64,000 bases of DNA, from contig NW_008710566.1 of assembly GCF_000327385.1 (NCBI RefSeq), forward strand, positions 116,998-180,997, written 5' to 3'. Position numbers and translations under genes: made by a program. Numbering within the stretch: position 1 is the stretch's first letter; each line of letters opens with the position of its first letter. This document shows positions 35,600 through 45,800 of the stretch, in pieces. Origin of the DNA: Lottia gigantea (lineage: Eukaryota; Mollusca; Gastropoda; Lottiidae). A model generated the notes under the pieces. The model ran no database searches, was not told the origin of the DNA, and was given only the letters and a program-made list of their open reading frames with translations.

Positions 35600-37249
35600 A
35601 TGTCATCCAGCATGGACCATAATAACAACTTGAGAAAGAACCCAGGAATGACAGAACAATTGTATATTGACAGCAATGGAAACTATGTTACTATCTGCAA
35701 AGAAAGTTCAATCATGAGTAATGGGAAAGGGCATACTGTAAGTGTTGAAAATCTTGCTAGGAAAACCAATGCAAAGAAGATCTACACAACAAATGGAGTT
35801 TCACCAAGGAAAGGCAGATCTCTCAGCAATAAAGAACCTGTCAGCACAGTCAACCTTACCACTAAACCAAATCCTGCTGCCAATGATATGTATGGCAACC
35901 ATGGCAACCATTTCAACCATGGCAACTATTTCAACCATGGCAACCATATCACTCATGACAACTGGCAAACCCAGGACACCCATCTCACCAATTACAATCA
36001 CCACACTATTGGCAACATTATCACCAATGGCAACCACATTAATGACGACCATTTCATCCAATCGGATTTTCAGAACCTAAATGAAGAAAATGGGTTGCCC
36101 TTTTTAACTGACATCATTAAAGAGCTTCCAGAATTAAGCATCCATCAAGTCAGTGAAGTGTTGTCGAGTTTTGAAGATGATAGTGCAACTGGGAAAATAG
36201 ACACACCCTTATTGGATTCCAAGCAAGTTTACCAAGTTTTGTCAAATTTCAATCCAGAATTCCTTCCCTTTCCATTCCAATATATGGATTTATTTCATAG
36301 TAATGCTTTTTCTATGCCAAGAAGACATTTGGAAAATTCTCATAAAGACACCAGTGGTAATACTTATCACCAAGATGCACCCGATAGAACCAAAATCAAC
36401 TACAATCTTTCACCAGAACCACAGAATCATTTGGCAAAATTGCCTTCGTCTGCATCGGTTCATCTTGACCAAGGAAGAAATACAGATAGAAGTGTCCAGA
36501 AAATTTTTCCTTGTGCATCTCCTGTACCAGTTGAAATGAAAACCAGTCAATCGATTGTTAAAACACAGGACACGTCAAAAGTGAGCCAAAACAAGACAAA
36601 GCCGAAAGCATCCAGAATACCCATCAAAGTTGGAAAAGTTAAAAGTAACAGAAAAAATGACACAAAAACTGGTTTGCAAAAAGGGATGAAGATTTCACAT
36701 GGTCCAAGACTTGGCCATCCATCATCTTATCCAGGAACTCCTTCCTCAAAATCTTTTGCTACCCCAAAGCGCTACAAGTGTGACAAATGTTCGAAAACTT
36801 TTACACGTCTGGATTCACTGACTCAACATCTAAAAATTCATGTTCAAAAATCTTTACACGTGTGCAAAGTCTGCCAAAAATCTTTTCAAACCAAAAGTCA
36901 ACTGAACAGTCATGCCAAAACTCATGATAAACATAAGTGTAAAATATGCAGAGAAAGTTTTGAAACCAATAAAAAGCTTGCAAGTCATCAAACATTTCAT
37001 ATTGTTAGTAGAAGCCATAAGTGTGATGTGTGTGAGAAAGTGTTTACATGTTCCTCACACTTAAAGAGACATTCTATAATTCATACCAGAGCCAAAGCCA
37101 AACCTCTTTCCAAGGAAAGTAAATCATTTAGTCTCCAGGGAAATGCAAAAAAGCCTGCAAAAGTAAAGTTATGTTGCAAATTTTGCTTAAAGCAGTTTCA
37201 GGTTGAAAAATGGTTCCAAAATCATGTTCAAAAATGCGTGAAAAAATAA
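35600..37249 (+). CDS. C2H2 zinc-finger protein with Asn/His-rich repeat region
   Basis: Probable nuclear DNA-binding factor, 549 residues in one coding exon. The ATG at 35600 follows an acceptor by three bases, so an upstream non-coding exon exists. The N-terminal two thirds are low complexity, with an Asn/His/Gly repeat (residues ~93-150, (N/H)HGN(H/Y)F-type units) and Lys/Ser-rich stretches (~310-390). Five fingers follow at ~392-548: four are C2H2 (YKCDKCSKTF, HVCKVCQKSF, HKCKICRESF, HKCDVCEKVF) and the last ends H-x4-C (CCKFCLKQF...NHVQKC), a C2HC variant. Only some linkers are short and none is the classic TGEKP. I recognise no orthologue. It is divergently arranged with GLB1. Confidence 0.88.
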   Translation: MSSSMDHNNNLRKNPGMTEQLYIDSNGNYVTICKESSIMSNGKGHTVSVENLARKTNAKKIYTTNGVSPRKGRSLSNKEPVSTVNLTTKPNPAANDMYGNHGNHFNHGNYFNHGNHITHDNWQTQDTHLTNYNHHTIGNIITNGNHINDDHFIQSDFQNLNEENGLPFLTDIIKELPELSIHQVSEVLSSFEDDSATGKIDTPLLDSKQVYQVLSNFNPEFLPFPFQYMDLFHSNAFSMPRRHLENSHKDTSGNTYHQDAPDRTKINYNLSPEPQNHLAKLPSSASVHLDQGRNTDRSVQKIFPCASPVPVEMKTSQSIVKTQDTSKVSQNKTKPKASRIPIKVGKVKSNRKNDTKTGLQKGMKISHGPRLGHPSSYPGTPSSKSFATPKRYKCDKCSKTFTRLDSLTQHLKIHVQKSLHVCKVCQKSFQTKSQLNSHAKTHDKHKCKICRESFETNKKLASHQTFHIVSRSHKCDVCEKVFTCSSHLKRHSIIHTRAKAKPLSKESKSFSLQGNAKKPAKVKLCCKFCLKQFQVEKWFQNHVQKCVKK

Positions 37250-37309
37250 TAATGTTTGTGGGAGAGAATTTTGTTTTAAGTTATTTATCAGATTTGTTAT
37301 TTGAGGACA

Positions 37310-38130
37310 ACTGTAACGTTTTGAGCCTTTTGTTTTGAGCCTTATGTTTTGAGCCTTACGTCTAGGCCTTATGTTTTGAGCCTTACGTCATGGGACTTAT
37401 GTTTTGATCATTATTTTCTGAGCCTTATGTCTTGAGCTTATGTTTTTATCCTTGTCTAGCACATCATGTCTTGAGCCTTATGTTTTGAGCCTTACGTCTA
37501 GGGACTTATGTTTTGAGTAGTATGTTTGTAGCCTTATGTTCTGAGCATTATGTCTTGAGCTTATGTTTTTATCCTTGTCTAGCTCATCATGTCTCGAGCC
37601 TTATGTTTTGAGCCTTATGTCTTGAGCTTATGTTTTGATCCTTGTCTAGCACATCATGTCTTGAGCCTTATGTTTTCAGCCTTACGTCTAGCACATCATG
37701 TATTGAGCCTTATGATTTGAGCCTTGTCTTGAGCTCATGTTTTGATCCTTGTCTAGCACATCATGTCTTGAGCCTTATGATTTGAGCTTTATGTCTTGAG
37801 CCTTATGATTTGAGCTTTATGTCTTGAGCCGTAGTTTTTTAGCCTATGTCATGAGGCTTATTTCTTTAGCCTTAGGATATGAGTCTTCTGTCTTGAGCAT
37901 TATGATTTGAGCCTTCTGTCTTGAGCATTATGATTTGAGCCTTCTGTCTTGAGCCTTATGATTTGAGCCTTCTGTCTTGAGCATTATGATTTGAGCCTTC
38001 TGTCTTGAGCCTTATGATTTGAGCCTTCTATCTTGAGCATTATGATTTAAGCCTTCTGTCTTGAGCATTATGATTTGAGCCTTCTGTCTTGAGCCTTATG
38101 ATTTGAGCCTTCTGTCTTGAGCATTATGTA
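37310..38130. repeat. Short-period (about 15-17 bp) array downstream of the zinc-finger gene
   Basis: Built of ttgagccttatgttt-like units. The right half settles into a two-unit pattern (gagccttctgtcttgagcat / tatgattt) and the left half includes ctagcacatcatgtc insertions. It starts about 60 bp after the stop codon, so it is probably transcribed in the 3' UTR. Confidence 0.88.
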
Positions 38131-39407
38131 GAAAACTAGCATTTGAGTGTAATGTTTGGAAGTATTTTGTAGATTGATTGGTAATACCCCCCCCCCCCCC
38201 CCCATTTTTATTTCCCAAAGACTTTATGAGACAAGAGCTCATTTAATTCTTCAGATACAAAATGTCAATATGGGCTTTCATTCGTTGTGTTGTGAACCCA
38301 TTTATCATATTAAGCTCGGGTTTTCTTCAGGTTTTTTTGTTTTGTTTTGGTTCATTATATGGTTGAATGCCACGTATTTGTTTTAAATTTGTTTAAAAAA
38401 ATTGTTTTTGTTAGATGCCAAGTATTTGTTTTAGATGTTTTTGTAGATGCCAAATATGTACAAAAGAAGTACTGAAAATTGTTTTTGATGAGGCCTTTAG
38501 TTTTTTGTTTTCGTTTTTTTGCAAAACCCACATATTCTCAAACTTGGAGAAGGAAAAACAATGATTGATACCAGCCTTGCATTTTGATGGAGAATATATC
38601 AGCATGTTTAACTTTGTAAACTTTCTGTACAGTTCTCCTTGACCGTCTCCCAGATGACCATCATCCTGCATACGGGTTTAGCTGATAGAGACTGATTCCA
38701 GCTTCAATTGAGAATTTGTTTGAATTTTTCAGGGGGGTGGGTGAGGGGGCTTTTAGTTACGTTCCTGGACACGATGACAGACGAGGTGACTTGCGGCTAA
38801 AACCATCTGTAAGAGTCGCTAAGAGTTTCTCGGACAAGAAAGAAACCAAAACAAAATCGATTAGAAATAAAATTCCTTTAAGTGAGATTTATACCTTTAT
38901 TCTTACTTTAGGGGGTTCCGTCTGCAAAATTTAATTACGGTAAACTACGTGGCTTTTGTTGGCAGGCCGAAGGGTGTGAACCAATTCCCATTGAACTTCC
39001 TCCACCCTAGACTTGTGGAACTTCTATCTGGTTCAGAACTTACTGACTCAGTTGCCCTTAACCCGACAACACTGACGTTCCTCAGACGTGATTCCTGATA
39101 AGGTCGCTGATTTAAAAGTGGCATATCACATCCTTATACAACTGGAGTACTATAGTTGTAGGGCTATATTGCTAACCCGTACCAGTAGCTTCTAATCTCT
39201 GGTCGACCACCTTCAATAAGGCTGCGTACCAATCAAAATGTAAACCTTCGTCTCAGAAACTTGTATAAGTCAGGAAGACACCTTTGATAATTAAAACGAG
39301 TAGTTTCAATCTGATCACAAAAACTGCCACCGTGCTAGTGCACACGATATATTTCGGCGTAGTCAATCTACAAACAAGAGGAAAATATGCAGTTATGAGG
39401 GAAATGT
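38131..39407. other. Intergenic region, poly-C run, no gene recognised
   Basis: Contains a run of about 17 C residues at 38187-38204 and T-rich sequence. AATAAA near 38868 could end the zinc-finger transcript. No supported exon on either strand. Confidence 0.5.
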
Positions 39408-39413
39408 TTTATT
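39408..39413 (-). terminator. Poly(A) signal of the 39440 gene
   Basis: Minus-strand AATAAA about 27 nt past the stop codon at 39440, giving a very short 3' UTR. This supports the reading of 39440-40359 as a genuine terminal exon. Confidence 0.6.
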
Positions 39414-39439
39414 AATTTTCAAACATATGACAAACATAT

Positions 39440-40359
39440 TTATCTGAGATAAGTACAGGTTTGAAGGCTAGTCCACCATGTTGTGAGACTTGTATCATCT
39501 TCACCAAGAGCTTGAAGACATTTTATACGACACCGGATTAATGTCGATGTTGACACCGACTCGGCCCATAATTTGGCTTTCAGACGTAATCGATCAATTT
39601 CCGACATCTCATCAACTTCGTTGCCATCTTGGGTTTTCAAATTCTTTTTGTCCTCTTGGTGTGACTTCCGGTTCTTGTCGTGCGTCACCTCCGGATGGTG
39701 TCTGGAGTCAACCAAAAAAGATCTACGAGCACCAACTTCATAAGAAGCAGTCACAAGGTAACTTTCTGTGGACTTAGCTGCAGCACTAGCAAAAATGTGC
39801 TGATTTTGACTTGATGGGGGAACACTACCATACGTTACTAGCCATTCGTCTTTGTTGTTTTTCACAAATTTAAGATATTCGAAAAGCGGTTTGCAGTCGT
39901 GAAGGAAGAGCTCACTGTTTTCGTGAAGCAAATTGGAATGGCTTTGACCAAGAGCGTCCAGATTTTCGTTCTTTATTCTGGATATCGCTTTATTTTTAAC
40001 CGACTCGACCCAATTTGGTTTCATGTTTTCAGTCTTTGAATCACCTGTAATGGATTCCTTGGAAACGTTCTGAGAAGAAGTTGTCTTCACAGCACTTCCG
40101 GTTCCATCGGTTTCGTCTGCAGCAACTGACCTTAAAGAAGCCTTAGCAGATCTGGATGGCATCACATTTGACAACCCGGGAACCAGAGGATTTGATTTGG
40201 TTGAAAACGCAGCAAATTCTCCGCTTTCAAACCTTGCCTTCCGTAGCTTATTATCATGACAGCTGAAGAAACTCTTTCTGGGAAGCGCTCTTTGGATTTC
40301 AGCTCTAGATAACCAGACTTTTCTTTGTGGTGCTGTTTTTGATCTCATCTCGGTTGCTG
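39440..40359 (-). CDS. Terminal exon of an unrecognised Ser/Lys-rich protein
   Basis: Open from an acceptor (ctattttag, exon edge 40359) to a stop at 39440. If translation begins at the first in-exon ATG (40348) the product is 302 residues; the frame is open back to the acceptor in phase, so coding may continue in an upstream exon I could not find. The N-terminal half is Ser/Thr/Lys-rich and probably disordered. The part around residues 170-200 (FLHDCKPLFEYLKFVKNN) and the C-terminal EIDRLRLKAKLWAESVS segment look helical and more constrained. There is no signal peptide, membrane segment or known domain. An AATAAA 27 nt downstream and clean splice acceptor argue it is expressed. Function unknown. 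Confidence 0.65.
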
Positions 40360-41058
40360 CTAAAATAGAAAAAAGAGCCAAAAGGCAAAAATCTCATAAC
40401 TAGGTTAGAAATTTCGAGCAAGCTCAGATATTTCGTCCCAGTCGGACGTAAACCTGGCTGCGCCACTGCCTGAGTTATCAAATTACAGATGGGTAATGAT
40501 AAAGGATGTCTTACTTAGTGTCCATGTACATTTTGGTCGACGAGTTTAAGGAGAGAAAATCGACTAATTGAATAAAAATGTACAACTTGATTGCCTGGAA
40601 TAATGAGGAAAGTCGGTCATACATCAAAAATGTAAATCCTGAAAAATCATGTGAGCATGTCGAAAAACCCTCACACCATTACCAGTTGCGTATTGTTGCG
40701 AATAATGAAGTGGTCTAGAGTATCGAACGCAACTCACAACTCAAGTTTTGCTCGAAGTCATGACCGTTATTTTTATCTGCAATTAACCGGACGTAACTGG
40801 TGATCGCTGTGTGTGAGGACCCCTTGAGACGCAGGCCTACCTCCATCCATAAATTTGACTTCCTTAAAACGATTATCCGTCTTCATTAGCTGAGTAAGTG
40901 ACTCTATCAAGGGTATATTTCCTTATCTATGTCAATACTAAACGAAACCATTTTACACTTATAAAGTGTCATGGTGTAAAAGGGAATGTTTATTTGTAGT
41001 TTATGTTCATTGGAATTTGATACTCAAGGGATACGACCATCTAGGTATTGACTTCACT

Positions 41059-41472
41059 AAAGCTAAAGACACATACATGCGGTTCGTGGTCCGGTGCAGC
41101 GATGCGATGCGTTCATTTCACCGCAGCGTTTCACCGGATCGAAACAAACAAGGGTATGCATTTGACATGACACATACATGCTGTCGCGTTGCTATATTTC
41201 CCCGCTGCGTTTCACCGGACCAAAAGTCTCGGGACTTTCTGTCCGGTGAAACGCAGCTGTGCCGCGGGTGATTTCCATTATTTTCAGACGTCATTGTGGA
41301 GAAACCCCATTATTACAGAGTTGAAGCCGTCAACATGCCACGTTCAGTCAAATTTAACGCAAAAGTGAACCGCGCCGCGCGTATGTGTCATACCTGCCGC
41401 AACGGTACCGCATAATCGCACCGGTTTACCGCAACGCAGGCATCGCACCCGCCTGTATGTGTCTTCAGCTTT
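41059..41472. mobile_element. GC-rich non-autonomous DNA transposon with terminal inverted repeats
   Basis: Ends aaagctaaagacacatacat and (complement) aaagctgaagacacatacag form 20+ bp inverted repeats. The interior is unusually GC-rich and holds nested inverted copies of cgtttcaccgga / tccggtgaaacgcagc and of gacacatacatgc. No coding capacity. The superfamily is not identifiable from its ends. Confidence 0.7.
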
Positions 41473-42240
41473 AACAATATCGAAAGGCCATCAAGTTAAA
41501 GGGATGCAGTCGGCTCAATATTTAACGTAGCTTGGAACTTATACGTGTTTACTTTAGCTTCCCATATTAAATTTCAGCATTCGGTGTTGTGTTTGTCTGC
41601 AATAAAATAAGATTGACAAGCGCCAACTTTTTGCTGCCGACTCATGTTTTGGATATAACACACTGGACTGGACACTGTATTCATTAGAGCTGATTTTATA
41701 CCATCGATGTGTGTTTCGAGTGTTAAGTGGTGACTTTAGTGACGCCAAAAAAGTCTAAGACATGTCATCGTGATCGCTTTTGCTTTGAAAAATTCAGTGT
41801 GGGGGTTTTGATTAGGGGAAGTTATAAAAGTTTAGCTGAAATGATATTGCATTAGCTGATAACTGCTCAAATGAACATTTAGACGACTATATCCCTATAA
41901 GTCCTACACTTTCTTACGAACTTTAATCCTTAAAGCAAATATTAGCTATAACCTTCAAGATATATTATTTTGAATTACCCCAAATATATCACGTTATTGG
42001 GCCATAAGATGCATTCCATTGGAAGCGGGCAAGTATACCTTTCTTCAACCTTTTTTGTTGGTGTTTAAGTAATACTACTTCTTAAAATGAAAATAAAACT
42101 TAGACTTGCAAACGTGGCCAATAAGAGTATTTAATTCATCTTTGATGTAATATGTGTTCGGTGGTATTGAATCATATTCGGTAATAAAGAGGCGGATGCT
42201 ATTTTTACGCATGCGCATTTGTATGATGTAAAAACGTGTT
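41473..42240. other. Region upstream of La
   Basis: AT-rich; the La promoter presumably lies at about 42150-42260, ahead of the non-coding exon. The short minus-strand open frame 41554-41748 has no ATG and no domain. Confidence 0.4.
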
Positions 42241-42249
42241 TCAAGTTGC

Positions 42250-42338
42250 AATCAATTTTCAGTTTCAGAAGATTTCATAATTCTTGGACAAGACGACGTC
42301 TGAATTCAATTAGAAGCTTCATTCATATTCAGAGCAGG
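42250..42338 (+). other. Probable La 5' UTR exon
   Basis: The coding exon of La is preceded by an acceptor (ttttcag, 42791-42797), so a non-coding first exon is required. The best candidate ends at agcag|gtgagt near 42338. Its 5' limit is uncertain. Confidence 0.45.
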
Positions 42339-42815
42339 TGAGTAGTCATATATCCTCTCATTTCCTTTGTAGATTTTCACTGACTTGTCGGTGATTTACG
42401 AAATTTGGCATCAAACCGAGTTTGATATAATTTGTTTACATTTTTCTCGTTCTCAAGTTCTACTTACTAGTTTCGATTCGTCAATGATCCTTGAAATAAT
42501 TTGGTATCCGTCGTGATGTATGACGCACTTTTCATCATTATTGTTAGGATAATTAATAAATTATCGGGTATAGGTAGTCTATCCTCATTATTCCATTATT
42601 CATATGCTTGAAATATTTTTTGTCCAGTATGGCAATGCCCAATAAAGCAGCGAGATTAGGCTTAGTGCCAGTGTCAGGCTTACAGTGAAAGGTTATTGAT
42701 ATTATAGAAAAATAGAAGTAAATTCTGTGATGTTCAATAACTTTACCAGGCTATTAAAGGAAAAATGAATGAAATTGAATAGTATTTTGTTTTTCAGGTC
42801 TGATCTAATCTCAAG

Positions 42816-45800
42816 ATGGGTGAAAGTAATGGAGATGGAGCACCGACAGTGCCTACAGATTTAGAAAAAAAGATCATTTATCAGATTGAGGTATAAACTT
42901 AATTTTTTTATTATGTAGTAACCTATCATTTGGACATGGCTGTTTCTCTAAAGAACTTAACAGGTTTGGCAAAAATTTATAGTGACAAAAAACTTCATAT
43001 TGTTGAAAATTATAGATGAACGTTAGTTTCTCTGATTGCCTTGTATCTGTGATATATTGCTGGAGGCAGAAAAGTGTGAAAATCTTGGATGCCTGTCACT
43101 TGCCTCTGGCATTATATTAGGTTTAGGATAATCACTATAGCCATAAAAGTTTAAACAAAGGATCTAATAAAATCGATTAAGACTAGGTGTTAAAGTAGAA
43201 TGTCAAGCTATTAAACCAGAAGCTTTTCATATAGAGGTTGTAAAGAGGTTTTCGATTTTGTTCACATTGGTTCGTGCTCACTCCACAGGCTACATTTCTT
43301 TACAGATTCTTTTGATTTTGTGTGTCAATGTCATTATGAAGATGATCCCTATCGATTTTCGTGATGGTCGGATAATTTTTTACTGAAATATCGTGTCTGA
43401 CTTGACATTTCACTCTATTAGCTATATTGTGCAACTCGTGTTCAATCATTTCTGACAGCTGCCAGTGGGCGTATGTTATCTTGCCTGGCAAGCTTACTGA
43501 CTACAAAATCAATTTTTGCTATTTCTATTTCAGTATTATTTTGGAGACATCAATCTACCCAAAGATAAGTTTTTACAGGAAAAAGTTAAAGAAGATGAAG
43601 GCTGTATCCTTTATTAACAATAAAATGGGTTTCATATTCTGCACAAATTAAAGAAATTTGTTTTTTTTTTCTTTGGCACAAACTTTAAATTAGTATTGCA
43701 TGCTTCACCCTACGTCTTTTAATAAAATCATCAGATTTTTCCGTCATTGCACACTGCATGTCATTGTCTGTCTTCAGGAATCAAATATGGATCCTAGTAG
43801 GATGTACAAATCTCACAACTTCATCCATTGTGAATTATCCTTAACCACTTTTTAGTCGTTCCATTGGAAGTTCTTCTCACCTTTAACAGACTGAAAGAAT
43901 TGAGTCCAGACGCAGAAGTTATAGCAGCAGCCATTAAAAAATCTGACAGTGGTTTGATTGAAGTTTCCATAGATAATAAAAAGATTAGACGATCACCAGA
44001 GAAACCTTTACCAGAAAATACCAAAGAGCATCGAGAAGAGCTTACTAAAAGAACAGTCTATTGTGTAAGTCAGTCAACAATTTTCTTGATAATCAAAACG
44101 ATTCAACTATATAACTTAGTATCAAGAAATTAATAAGTTGCATGGGACAGGTTCGCCATTTTTTTGTGGTTGATTTGAGTCTTGAAGATATGTGAATAGT
44201 CTTCAGAAGTACTAGAAATGTATGGAAAGCACATAATTCCTTTATAAATATCTCAAACTAAGAATTTTACTTTTTATTTCGATAATGTCTTCAAGAAAAG
44301 ACAAGTCTTCTTTTCAAACTTGGATAAATCTGGACACACCTGGATTTGAAGCCTGAAACAAGGAGTTGTGAAGACTATTACTGATGAGCTTAGGTAAATT
44401 ATTCCTTTTACCATTTTGAAGACAATTTCGAAAATTTTATATAATGGAACGCTTTCAAAAATGTTTTTATACCTTCCCATTAAGACTTTTTTGTGTGGTA
44501 CCAGTTTTCGTTATTTCATTTTCTATTCTATTTCAGAAAGGCTTTCCTGAAGATGGTACTTTTGACCCAATAAAATCTTTCCTTGAGAACTATGGTCCAG
44601 TGGACAGTTTATATTTACGTAGAAATGGTCAAACTTTCAAGGTTTGTGTATATGTTTTTTAAGCCTAGAAAATTTTAATCTCTGCTTCTTAGATAGATGT
44701 AATTGCTCTGAAAAATATATAATTTTTTGAATTTTGGAAAGTGTCATTGGGAAATTGTTATTAACCTATCACCCTAATCAATAAATAAATGTATCTGTTG
44801 TTAACTTTATCCAAATAGCTTCACTTGATGTGGTGAATGAGAATTTTAACCGTTCAAAATTACTTAAAAAAAGGGTTGTCTGTATCCATGCATTAGTAAT
44901 GAATTTCATGTTTGTGTACAAAATTTACAAAACTAACAGTAATAAGGACTATTTAGAAGCGTGTTAATTGGTCGGTTTGAAAATCATGTGACATGGATAT
45001 TTCTTATTTTCTTTCCTAATAAGCAGCTTTCCAATGAAATGCTATGTACAAATGTTGTTAATATGTCAATTTTTTTGTCTAGGGTTCAGTTTTTGTCACA
45101 TTTAAAGGAGTACCAGACGCAGAGAAGTTTTTAGGAACAGAAACTGTGAAATATGGTGATAAAGAATTAATCAAACTCTCCAAGTACGTTACATTTCAAT
45201 TCTGTTTTTTATACGCCCACATCTCTCTATGTGGACGTATATTGTCGGCACCCCTGTCCGTCCGTCAACATTTGCTTGTAAACGCTCTAAAAACTAGAAT
45301 TTTTGATGGAATCAAATGAAATTCGTTTTGTGTATACATATTCATAAAACTTCGAATTTGAGCTATTTTCGACTGTTAGAAGCAGAGTTACTGCCCTTGC
45401 CCCAAAATCTTGAATATTTACTGTGGTGGGCGTATACGGCGGTGGTCCACTATCTTATATTCTCAAATCTCTGTTCTCGTGAATTGTTGACACGCTGATA
45501 GTCCATTATCAGTCCTCCATAGTTCAGTCATTACTATTAATAAGAGGGGAAAAGTTCAGTCCAAGTAAATCAGTACATGTGATCTTGAAAATACTGTACC
45601 TTTTTAAAGAGCACCCACTGTCACTCTATCTCACAAGATTGTTATTGTTTTTTTAACAGAAATGATTATTATAAAAAGAAAACAGAAGAAAAAAGAAAGT
45701 CAAAGCTAGAAAAGGAAGAAGCTGCCAAAGCGTAAGATTATTTGTTTAATATTTAGCTCTGATATCAATTCTGCCTCCCAATGGAACAGTATGGAAGCAG

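Noticed and set aside
35742-36080. Open frames on both strands with repeated MAT(I)/VAM motifs
   Set aside because: Out-of-frame readings of the Asn/His repeat of the zinc-finger gene.
40360-40381. Extending the 39440 protein up to 40381
   Set aside because: That segment is the pyrimidine tract and AG of a splice acceptor, and its first codon is TTG.
41554-41748. Minus-strand open frame resembling a start exon
   Set aside because: The apparent first codon is TTG, not ATG, and there is no acceptor or donor in frame.
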